In this document: piece by piece, positions 10,698-21,029 of the stretch
Layout: every line of letters starts with the position of its first letter
Numbering within the stretch: the stretch's first letter is position 1
Assembly: GCA_039654915.1 (NCBI GenBank)
Contig: CM077599.1
Span: 68,292,001-68,356,000, forward strand
Length of the DNA stretch: 64,000 bases
Direction of reading: 5' to 3'
DNA from: Aquilaria yunnanensis
Lineage: Eukaryota > Streptophyta > Magnoliopsida > Malvales > Thymelaeaceae
Translations under genes and position numbers: made by a program
Notes under the pieces: generated by a model
The model's database searches: none
The model's input: the letters and a program-made list of their open reading frames with translations, nothing else
Told to the model about the DNA's origin: nothing

Positions 10698-13342
10698 TGT
10701 TATGGCCCTCTATGCAGCGGACCTTCAATGGTTAGGTAAGACTTTTTAGACAAGTCAAAATCTCTAGCTTAGTGTCTCTATTAGTTTGCATAAGCAAGTC
10801 AAACAAGTGTTTAAAAAGGTAGGTGGTTCCTAGTTCAATTTGGCACCTAAGTGTCGCTAGGGGCAAAATGGTCATTTTGTACCCTGAGGTGATAGGTTTG
10901 GTTTTCCAAGCACATAAGTTATTATTTTGGACCTAAGTGACAAGCAACTAAACAGTTGGACAAAATTGCCAAGTCTTATGGCACTATTTGAGCATAGGGC
11001 CTTTTTTGGAAAAACTAAAGAAGTTGAACGGCTAAAGTGAAAATATGGCTATTTAAATCATTTTCAAGGAATTGGCAGCTACTATTCATCATCTTCAACT
11101 TCCCAAACCCGTAGCTTTCCCTCTCCTCTTCAATTCCATGGCCAAACTTCCATTTCTTCATCAATTCTTGGTGAAATTTGGTGCCTCATGAGGTATATAT
11201 GCATGAAAGGGCTTCCTTTTGCATGGTTTTGATGTGGTGAGCTTTGGATGGCGTTTTTCTTGCTTGGGAACTTAGGTAACATTTTTCTCTCTTTGTTCTT
11301 GAGTTGTTCTTGGTTTCTTGAGCTTCCATGAGCTTGGGTTTAGCTTGGTTGAGCTTAATTTGGTGCCTTGTATGTTGAATTTGCTTGGAACCGTAGAACA
11401 CCATAGTAGAGCTATTGTTGCTTGGTCTTGCTAGTTCTTTATAATTGAGGTAAGGGATTTAATAATTATACTCATTTGATGGATGTCTTAGTTTCTTGAA
11501 TGTTTGTTTCAATTATTTTGAAGGATATGCATAGGTTATGGTAGAATTTGCTTGTGATGGACTAGTATAATTCAAGGCTTAGTGTGGTGTAATCAAGCAC
11601 CTCAAGCTTTGTTTGGTTAGCATCAAGATGGCCTATTGTAATAGTTTTGAAGTTCTAGAACTTGTGGAGGCTTGCCTTGGATGTTTAGGAGGTGTTTAAG
11701 ACCCCCAAAGTGTCTATGCACACTAGGTGAAGAAACAGGGCATGTTTGGACCCGAGCGTTATAGTCATTGGTGACACGTAGCCATTCCCCCAACATTGAC
11801 AAGCTGTAAGATTTTTTGCATAACTTTTTGCTTGGGTGTCTGATTGAGGTGATTCAACATTCCACTTGAAGCTAAGAGAAAGGGGTACCATTATATGCTA
11901 TCAACAATGCCAAAATCTGCCCATATTATTTTTGAATTATTTCCAAAGGAAGGGGCTTGAGAATGCCTTAGGGCACTTAGGGTGGAAGGTGCCTAATGGT
12001 GCCTTAGTACCTCCCATGGCTCCTTAAAGCACTAGGTAGTTATTGAAGCCTTCTTGGGTGTAAAGAAAGCATGGTGGAAGATAATTTGAAAGATTTTTCA
12101 TGTACTACAATAAGGTCATTAGGAAGGACAAGGGGGTTTAGCACCATTGGTGGTCTAGTTGAAGACTTAAGGATTAGGACACAAATGAGAAACCCTAGTG
12201 TATATATATTGGGTCAATATAAAGCAAGTCTTACCATAATAGTGTGAACCAAGTAATGTTGGATAGTGGAGCACCATGGATGAAAGCTTAGTGCACTTGT
12301 TGCCTAGCCAAGCCGTGCCTTGAGGCACAAGTGAAAGCCTAGTGCATCATTGGTAGCTTAAATGGGTAGAGGCTTAATGCATAGGTGGCCTAGTCAAGTG
12401 TAAGGACTTGAGGCACTATGTGGAGGCCTAATACACCTAATGGATTTCTTATAGCGCAAGCAAGGGGCATCCACCATGTTCACCTGCACAATAACCAAGG
12501 GAAGGCTACATTATTGCGTCAGTCAGTAAGCTAAGGCTTACTAGGAGTGAGTTAGTGGCCAAAACTCGCTAGGCACGGAGTAACGCTTATGACGATGACA
12601 AGGATGAGGAAGGGTCCTAAGGAACCTAGGTATATGCACATATATTAGACCCTCAATCTGCATTAAGCCCGTAGTAGATTTCATATATTCTATATATATG
12701 GGTGTCCTTAGGTTTTTGTTTGCAAGTACCCAAATCCCTTACTGGGAATCTTTGGATTACTTCCTTTAGCGTTGTTGTGTAGATTTCATCTGTTTAGAGC
12801 TAATGACCAAAGGGGGGTTGCCGAGCTAATGTTTTACATGCAGGTAAACCACCTAGTGAATCGTTATCGATTCTAGTTTTACTGGCTAAGTTGTTTGTGC
12901 TAATTATAGTTGTTTTGCAGCCTTGCAGAGGCTAGTGGCACAAGGATGGACATAGTCGACTATGGATCTCAGTAGTAGTCTTCAGTATACATATGTCTTT
13001 AGGTCGAGTAGTATTTTAACTGCTTTTGGGCATGTGCATAGTCTTTGCTTATGTAATGATGCACATGCACGGTTTTTACTTATTGTAAATACACTTATGT
13101 TTTATGCTCCGGCTTGTGTTTTAAATATGTTTTAATAAACTGCGTGCAATGTTTTATTTTCTTTTCATGTTTGCTAATTAAAGTCGAAGCAAGCCCATGC
13201 ATGCTTTATTTTAGGTTAATAACTAGATAACATGAAAGGTTTTAAAATGGGACAAGTAATTAACTAGCCAGCTACAACAAGTGTGGGACTCCGGTTCCGA
13301 AGTCTTATTGGGAGGGCCCCATCAGGGGTAGGCGACATTACA
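10698..13342 (+). repeat. 3' LTR (2645 bp)
   Basis: Begins TGTTATGGCCCTC and ends GGCGACATTACA, followed by the TSD GTGGT (13343-13347). It is collinear with 4643-7283. The two differ in local indels, for example near 6900/12980, where the 3' copy lacks about 25 bases containing CTAGTTGGCTTCCATTG. Confidence 0.88.
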
Positions 13343-13347
13343 GTGGT

Positions 13348-14200
13348 AGTACACTATTTCACTAAACAGGTAGAGGCGGAGGCATTAGGCTCCACCACTA
13401 CATCCTAGATCACTAAATTCTTTGGGAAAAAATCATCTATCAATTAAGATGCTACCGAGCCATCGTTACTGATAACGAACCCAAATAAGACTTTAGGAAA
13501 GGCTTTAAAATGATTGCCCTTGGTTATTGTTGACATGGTAATACCAATGACTTTGCTTATGATGAGCCCCCATTTGCCGGGCAATACTAAAGACCATAAG
13601 GGTTACAAGCCCCCGTAAGCTACGGGCCCCCTATCGACCAAGTAGAAAGCCTAACAATAAGGCCAAAGAACTCATTGAAGATTCTTAATAAGAGCTTGGA
13701 AATCTCTTAACAATCAAACACATTGCACGCCTTCTCACTAAATGGGAATTCAATATTCCTATAAGAAAAAGACTCCTGAAAAGTGCATTGCACCCACAAG
13801 AGGATGACAAGGTCTAATGAATCTATGTTGGAATAGCAATCCCCAATGAGGCTGTATAAAAGAAAATAAAACTACACGCGAGAAGGGAAATAGGCATTTT
13901 GCGACTAGCCTTGATGGAAGGATGCCTCACTTTCTCCAAGACCTTGAACAAAAGAACGTTTAGATTACCTCTTGAAGCCCCGGATAGATACGGGGTCATG
14001 CCTTCTGATAAATGACTACAACTATTTCTTGAGTTCTTTACTCTATGAAAACTGAAACCTCAATTGCACTACTGGGTCTAAAGTTGCATCCCCTACATAA
14101 GCCCCTCTAAGTGAGTTGATCAATGATACCTATAAACTATAGAAAAGGTCCCGCACTCACCTATAATAGGCCTTAATCCATTAGGGAAATACTCGACAAA
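13348..14200 (+). pseudogene. Ty3/gypsy integrase remnant, right part
   Basis: Directly after the TSD the plus strand reads V-H-Y-F-T-K-Q-V-E-A-E-A-L, matching the conserved V-D-Y-F-T-K-W-x-E-A-E-x-L of plant gypsy integrase cores. A decayed ITDNG-like stretch (LITNPN) follows at about 13470. Stops then become frequent and only faint similarity remains. This is the continuation of the copy broken at 4642. The open phase across the TSD supports precise insertion of the LTR element. Confidence 0.65.
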
Positions 14201-14639
14201 CTATCAAGTATTGTCAGCTCTTTTAAACCCTTAATGGTTTAAGCCCAAAAGTCTGTAGATGCCTGATTTTCAAATTTGAAGTATGAAAAAGACTGCAATA
14301 TTTTGTTCATTAAAGGATAATTTTTTGAAGAACATTGATCCCATCACAGGAGGTTATTTTGGCAAATGAGGCCAATTCGTTGGTCGGCCTTGTTTTGGTC
14401 CAAAGGATAAGGGACACATGAGTCCTCAGAGACCACAGTGCTCTCTAGAAGCAACTTGACCGAGTACAATATGAGCATATCACCGGAACAAAAAGTGAAC
14501 ATGATTGTTTGAACAAATTCTCACATAGAAGTACCCTTCGTATATAAAGATCAGAATGCGAAGAACCTTTTGAACCCGTATTTGCTAGGGAGAAGGGCTT
14601 CTTGGTAGCTAAAACCCAAATTAAACCTAATTATTACTA

Positions 14640-14830
14640 GGATATCGGGGCCTAATTCATGAATAAAGGCCCAATAAAGCCTATCAAACTAAAAAACTAG
14701 GGCACATGCCTACTAAGCCCACTTACTAGCTATATATACAGGGAGTATCTCTCTTACTTTTCCCTAGGGTTTTTATTCCATGATTATACTGACTTGAGCA
14801 TCTGATTCTTGATTTTTTTTTTTAGACTAT
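14640..14830 (+). promoter_or_regulatory. Gypsy LTR promoter fragment
   Basis: CTATATATACAGGGAGT (TATA-like) is followed about 60 bases later by ACTGACTTGAGCATCTGA, a phrase typical of the transcribed R region of plant Tat-type gypsy LTRs. It lies downstream of the integrase remnant, so it is probably part of the 3' LTR of the same element. LTR borders cannot be fixed, and the LINE cuts in right after it. Assignment from family knowledge; low precision. Confidence 0.4.
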
Positions 14831-14839
14831 TAATGGCCA

Positions 14840-15530
14840 CACCTTATGGATCTCTCTCAAATATGAGAGAGTATTTAAGGTTTGTAAGAAATACGAATGT
14901 ATCGGTCATTCCAAAGTCCATTGCCACAAAACTTTTCAGCAAATTTTGGAGTCATTCAAAGAAAAGTTATGATGGATCCAAGTGATAGAATTTGATCATA
15001 TTCAAATTGATTACTTCATGCCTTGTTTTTTAAAGGATTTGCAAGGTTTAGGCTCATTGCAATGCTTTACAGTATTTCGAGAAGTAGGACTTCAACAACA
15101 ATTCCTAAATCAACTGAGAGACTTGGAAGCTAAAGCCCTACACTACCAGAGTTCATCCGATGATGAGGCTGATCTTTGTATCATTGATGCAGTCCTAGTT
15201 CCAATTAATCTTGAAGATCAAGTTAATGGACAGGAAGTTCAGCATGATCAGGCATTGATGTGGCTTCGAACTTAACTGAATATGAATGTTAAGGGCTTAT
15301 AACCTTTACTTAATCAAGTCAACAATTTAGAGTAGAAGAACGAGCAAGAAGATGTTTCATACGAAAGTCCTCAACAGGATCTTAAAAGGCTAGACTTACA
15401 ACTAAATTTGGGCCTACAGAACAATTTTCATGATGAGCCCATTTTTTATTCTAGTTCTGAATCAAGTATAGAAACTGAAACAATAGCTGAGATGGAAATT
15501 TACTTGGATTCTAGCCGAAGGCCATAATGA
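14840..15530 (+). pseudogene. LINE ORF1 C-terminal remnant (CCHC zinc knuckle)
   Basis: Translation near 14840-14950 gives TLWISLKYERVFKVCKKYEC followed by IGHSKVHCHK, a C-x4-C-x4-H-x4-C-like knuckle at the end of a DUF4283-type RNA-binding region; the parent family usually has C-x2-C. The downstream frame 14982-15275 (97 codons) has acidic low-complexity content (SSDDEAD) like the linker seen after the knuckle in plant LINE ORF1. Stops interrupt at about 14970 and 15273. It would have served as a nucleic-acid-binding chaperone of the LINE particle; it is not functional now. Confidence 0.6.
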
Positions 15531-16259
15531 TTCTACTAAACTTATTAGAAACCATTTGCTTCTATCTGCTAGAAGGCCCAAAGGTTTGATTAGAGTTATT
15601 GGTCTTTCTTTAAATTTTTTTGTGAAGCCTGGTAGGGAGGCAGCTGATGCACCTTCTTCTTTACCCCTTCCTCTAAAAAAACATTAGAAACTCTAGGTGT
15701 ATAAAAATCAATTTCACTCTCGAGGAGCAAGTGAAGGAATAAAGATCCCAATCTCAATTTTTCTCTATAGCTATGTACCTATTTCATATAATTCCAAAGA
15801 AAAAGTGGTCCTGGTGTTGGAAAACCTTTCAATCTCTCCAACTAATCAATAGAGGTTACTTGAGGTATGCTGAAAAAGAGCTAGATCTTGAGTCTGTAAG
15901 TCGAGACTAAGTTTATGTAGACCAGTTTTCTCCAATTTGGGGGTTGTTTGGAAGAAATCAAAGCTAGCTCATTAAATCAAGCAACTTAAACAATCAAAAC
16001 ATAAATGGATAGGGGAAAAGCAGGGTGACAGATCGCATAACAAACTAGTTAAAAGGTCATTTGCTTGTCCTACTTATTATCACCAGAATATAGTAGCTCT
16101 TTTGTCTGATGTGCCTTCTGCTTTTTTGGTTACATATTCGGATGGTAATGGCAGAAGATTAATGGGTGAGAATAGTGAATCGATAGGAGCAATTTTTAAC
16201 CATCTGACTACTAGCTTTTTTGGGTTTGAGCCTAATCAAACCCAAGATAAGCAATGATC

Positions 16260-19200
16260 TAGTTAAATTTTAACTACCAAGGGATAAGGCGTTCCACGAC
16301 AGTAAGGCACCTTCACTGATTAATTGCTAATAAACCCCCTAACCTCCAATTTCTAATGGAAACTAAGTTACAGGGGGCAAGAGTCTTAAGGAAATTGGAC
16401 AATCTTGGTCTAAAATCCTATCATTTTGTAGATCCCTTGGGTTGAAAAGGGGTCTTTAGGTATGGTGGTCCTCAATAGTAGCTTGTTCAGTAGTATATAA
16501 GGATGAAATTTTGCTCCTATTAAAAATTGGCTCCAATGTATCATTTTCTTGGTTGTTGGGATGCATCTATGGTAGTTCAATTATAAGCCTTTGACAAGCG
16601 ATATGGAATAAAATATCAACTATCCTTTTGCAATTTACTAAACCATTTCTAATCATTAGAGACTTTAACCAAGTTGTTTCTCCAATGAAGATGGGCCGTA
16701 ATGCTAAATTCTACATAGGGGTTAAATTTCTACTGTTGTCTTTAGATGATCTCAACTTGATTCAATTACCTTGTCAAGGTCTGACTTATACATGGTCTAA
16801 TTTCTGAGACAAAAATGACCTTGTGTAAAATATTGGATAAACCTTACTGCTCATAGACCTAGCTAGAATTGTTTCCAAATTCTCAGTTATTTAATCTGTC
16901 AATCCAACATCCAGATCATGCACCTTTGTTATTGGACACAACGCTAAAATGAAGCTTCTACCACCATCCAAGGCATTTTGAAGCTTTTTGGACACGTTTT
17001 TCTAATTGTGAGAATATTATTAAATCCATTTGGTGAATTTCGGTGACTAGTTCCTCGATGTTTAAAGCTACAACTAAGTGTTCTCAAGTAGTTCCTCCTT
17101 TAAGAAAATAGAGTAAAACATCAATTAGTAACTTGAGGAAAGAGATTGAGATAGTGGAGCACCAAATAGCACAAGTCCAATCTTCTTCATAGTCTTTCTC
17201 TCAATGGTCTTCTTTGATTAGTCTTTAAAACAAAGCATCGGTTTTTGCTAGCCAATAAAGAGTGCTTATGGTTCTAAAAATCTAGAGTCCAATGGTTAGT
17301 GGTTGAGGGTTGTAACATCCATTTTTTCCACTCTTTCGCCAAAACTAAGTGACTGCACTCACATATCCCTTCTTTCCAACTCAGTGATGATTGATGGATT
17401 TATGAAGAAGATAATATTAGAAGGAACATTCATTATTATTTCTTCAACTTATTTAATGACCTTCCCTAATAGTGTGAAAATGCTCAGAATATTCTTTACT
17501 CAAAAGTTACCAAGGTTTTGTTGAACAGGTATCTTTTGGTTCAAAACAAACCTTTTTCTGCCATAGAAGTCAAATGAGCTGCTTTTAATTTGGGAAACCT
17601 TAAAGCTCTTGGACTTGATGGTTTTCCAACTTTTGTTTTTAACAAGTATTGGCATATTTTGGGGGATTCTATCACAAATACTATTTTAACTTTCCTGAAT
17701 GGTGGATTATTACTTAGTCAGATTAATCATACTTTTTTACTCTAATTCCAAAAATTAGAGGAGGAGGAACCTGTAGAGTGGAATATTTTCATCTGGTCAT
17801 TTTATGTAACACTTTTTATAAGATTATTACCAAAACTCTGGTGAATAGACTAAAACGAATTATCTTTTCCTTGGTTTCAGAGTACCAAAATGCTTTCATC
17901 TTAGATAGGAATATTGAGAATAATATCAGTATAGCTCATGAGATACTTCATACAATCAAGCATACAAATTCAACCTCTAAGCCTTGAGGTTATAAGTCAG
18001 TTTAAAACTAGATATAAGAAAAGCGTATGATAAGATAAGGTGGTTATTTATCCAAAAAGTTTTGGAGACTATGAAATTTCTGAATCACTGGATTTCTCTG
18101 ATAATGCAATGTATATCAAGAGTTTCCTATTCAATTTTAGTGAATGGAAATACCACTGACTGGTTTTATCCATAAGTAGGGCTTCATTAAGGGAATCCTC
18201 TCTTACCATATCTTTATATTCTTTGTGCGGAGGCATTCTCTTCATACTTATCTCACTTTGCAGCAATTAGGTCAAGTTTTAAGATTAAAAGCAAGCCAAA
18301 ATAGTCCTCCCATAAATCATTTTTTTTTCAAACAATTATCTCCTGTTTTTTGGCCATATCATAAGTTGATCATGCAAATTAAACAAGCTTTTCATCTGTA
18401 TTAGTTGGCAATAGGTCAACAAATTAATTTTGATAAGTCTAAATGGATGTTCAGCGTTAATGTCCATTAGGCTTGGACTAGGGTTTTCTGTCAATCTTTA
18501 CCCTTCCAGCTCAATGTTGGAATTCTCAATTATGTTAGGGTACCATTTCACCAGAATTTGTCAAAGTTGTCTTCTTTTAATTTTTTGGAAGAGAAAGTTT
18601 CCAAAAATCTCAGTAACTAGAAAAGGAAGTTACTTAATAATGCTGGTCATTTAACACATATTCACTCAATTCTTTTCTCTACTCCAACATATATTATGTC
18701 TTTGTTCAAGGTCCTGGTTACTGTTTTGAATAAACTTTCTAATCATATGGTTAGATTTTGGTAGTCGAGTTAGAGAGATAAAAGGGGTCTTCATTTGAAG
18801 AATAGATATTTACTCATACTTCCCAAAGGTTTGGGTGGCCTAGGCTTGTGAGACATATGCCTTTTCAATCAAGCTTTACTAGCTAAACCTTTATGGCGAA
18901 TCTTCACAAGAAATTCCAATGCCTTTGTTTTCAAGGTGTTTCAAACCAACTATGGTGGTTCTCAATCCATATGGACATTTTTTCACAAGAATAATACATC
19001 CCTAATCTGGAAAGGCTTGCTCAATGAGAGGAATCTATTAACTTCTTAATGTAGTTGAACTATTGGGGACGGTAAAACTAGTTGAGTTTGGTAAGATTGG
19101 TGGTTACTAGGTTTTTCTTCGAATATTCTCTATGCATTGAGCTCAAGGTTTATTCATAATAAGAATCTTCATTTAGTGGATCTAGTTGTTGAAGACAAAT

Positions 19201-20460
19201 TGCATTGGAACATGGAAGGTATAAACTTTTTCTTTCCTGTTCAAATTGCTCAACAAAGTATTGCTTTGCCTTGGCCTTTAGAATCTGCGGGTCCTGAAGT
19301 AGTTAGATGGCACGGAGATGTTACAATTCATTATTTTGTTAAAAAGGGCTATGCTACTCAAATCATGAATAACACTTTCTAGACTACAAATCGACTGTCA
19401 AGTTCCTAAGGCATCTCTAAAAAAAATAGATTTCCTAAAGTTATGAAGAAGGTCTGGGGTTCTTAACTGCCCCACAAATACAATATTTTCATATTGAAAT
19501 GTTTTATGAAGGCACTTCCAATAGCCTTGAATCTAAAGGATCACAGCCTTCCTATTAGTCCTATTTGTCAACACTGCAATGCCCATGTAGAAACTCTTAT
19601 GCATTTGTTTTAATAGTGTCAAATGTCAGCAGAATTGTAGGATTCTAGGAGGTTCAAATTTCCAAATAATAATAATCTTTCCTTCCAAGCTTGGCTTTTT
19701 AACATTTTAGCAAATTCCAAGAAATGGGAGATCAATTTGCTATTTTATTTCATTGCCACTTTATGGATTCTTTGGGTGCACAGGAATAAAAAGATTTTCT
19801 AGTTTTTTCTTTTCCATATTTCTTCCTTTAGATTTAGAAAAGGTGAATTATTAAGACTTCTTTATATGGCAAGGACATTCCCACCCAACATCACCATTTT
19901 CCTAATTTCTGGCCAAATCCTCTTTGCCATACTTATGGTACTAATAAGTGGTACCTTCCCAAGATCCAACCTCATATTTTCATTGTAGATGGGGCCTACA
20001 ATCAGACATCTAAACTTAGAACTACTGCTTGGATTTGGAAAAAGGGTTGATGGAACACCACTTTTCAAGATGAATGTCTTCTTCCAAATTGTTTTTTTAC
20101 CTTAAAAACAGAGTTAATGGTAATTCAGAGCACCATCAAGGTGGCTATAAGGTTTGGCATTTTCACTATTACTATTTTAATGGACTGTACTCAAGCTGTT
20201 CTTATATTAAGCGGAGCTTTGATCTATAAGGTTGGTCTTCATCTTTTGATCATTTCCATCCAAACTGAGCTAGAAAAGATGCATTGTTACGCCCTGGTCA
20301 TCACACCTCACCAACTAGTTGCCTTAGTTCATATCTTTGTTACATCTTTTTATCTTATTTTATTATCTATTCTCTTATTGTATGCTTTTGTGCATAAAAA
20401 AATTCTATACAGAAATATGGGTGTGAATCAGCTAGGCTTTTATCGGGTAGCTCAAGCTTG
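16260..20460 (+). pseudogene. LINE ORF2 remnant: endonuclease, reverse transcriptase, RNase H
   Basis: Endonuclease: NYQGIRRSTTVRHLH and LQFLMETKL (16270-16370), then RDFNQVVSPMKMGRN (about 16655), where the usual GDFN reads RDFN. Reverse transcriptase: LKALGLDGFPTFVFNKYW (about 17600), KTLVNRLKRIIFSLVSEYQN (17835-17890) and AYDKIRW (about 18030). At the catalytic site, where F-A-D-D is expected, the sequence reads HFFFKQLS (about 18320), so both metal-binding aspartates are gone. zf-RVT: CQHCNAHVETLMHLF (19570-19610). RNase H: IVDGAYNQTSKLRTTAW (about 19985) and TILMDCTQAVLIL (about 20175). At least ten stops or frameshifts separate these parts. Confidence 0.75.
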
Positions 20461-20600
20461 AGATTAAATTCCAACTTATTGAGCTCAAGTCTGAACCCAA
20501 GCTTGAAAACAAGCTTAAAAACTTTAGGGGATGAGCTCAAGCCAATTACTACTCGACCATACAACATAACGAGCCAAATGGGCCACACATATTTCACATA

Positions 20601-20608
20601 ATCCTACT
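20601..20608. repeat. Left TSD of the hAT element (ATCCTACT)
   Basis: ATCCTACT directly precedes the left TIR and recurs at 24459-24466 directly after the right TIR. A perfect 8-bp TSD is diagnostic of hAT insertion. Confidence 0.92.
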
Positions 20609-20630
20609 CAAGGTTGCCAAGGGTGAAAGG
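20609..20630 (+). repeat. Left TIR of the hAT element
   Basis: CAAGGTTGCCAAGGGTGAAA pairs with the inverted right terminus with about two mismatches in the first 16 bases. Confidence 0.88.
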
Positions 20631-21029
20631 TGTACGCAAGGTGTTAGACCTTTGTATCGCCTTAGGCGCAAAGCATACAAAAATGCACTCGCCTGAGTGA
20701 AGAGAGTGCTGAAAAAAACATGTAGTAAAATAGAAGCTATGGCATCAAATAATAAAAACTTTATCAAAAGGATAAAAAAGTCTAGCTATTAAAAGCCTAA
20801 TATATAGAAGTTGGAAGAGAGAAATTAGTTTGTAACTAATAAAAAAAAGCTCCTAAATATAAATAGATGCTGGTACTATTTTGAGTGACTATAATAATGT
20901 AATATTTTAGGAAAAATCATTCTCCTCTTCCTCATTATCAGACTCTTCATCTAAAAGTTCAACACTCTCAAGTTCTACCCCAAATTCACAACACTTTGGC
21001 TCCTTATCTTCAGTCTCCTCTGACTCTGC

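Larger units (their letters stand above)
4643..13342 (+). mobile_element. LTR retrotransposon without visible coding capacity (LARD-like)
   Basis: An 8.70-kb element with both LTRs starting TGTTATGGCC and ending TTACA, flanked by the perfect 5-bp TSD GTGGT (4638-4642 and 13343-13347). The internal part (3.4 kb) has a primer-binding-like site directly after the 5' LTR and a purine-rich tract directly before the 3' LTR. Their order sets the plus orientation. No gag, protease, RT or integrase motif is visible in the internal region on either strand. Long LTRs plus a non-coding interior of this size match the description of large retrotransposon derivatives, which rely on proteins of other elements. 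Alternatively it is an autonomous element whose genes have decayed beyond recognition. Confidence 0.88.
14830..20460 (+). mobile_element. Decayed L1-type LINE with RNase H domain
   Basis: Domains occur on the plus strand in the order of plant L1 elements: ORF1 zinc knuckle (about 14880), AP-like endonuclease (16270-16900), reverse transcriptase (17560-18760), zf-RVT region (about 19430-19620) and C-terminal RNase H (19985-20460). The 5' part of ORF1 is missing, typical of LINE truncation. Every domain is broken by stops and frameshifts. No poly(A) tail or clear TSD is visible. The strongest segments are the endonuclease phrase NYQGIRRSTTVRHLH and the RT phrase KTLVNRLKRIIFSLVSEYQN. Confidence 0.8.

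Noticed and set aside
20570..20608. GGGCCACACAT near the left end of the full hAT resembling GGCCACACT next to the truncated hAT copies
   Set aside because: It lies 30 bp from the TIR and not at it, and the surrounding bases differ. Probably chance, so not used as evidence of shared flanking DNA.
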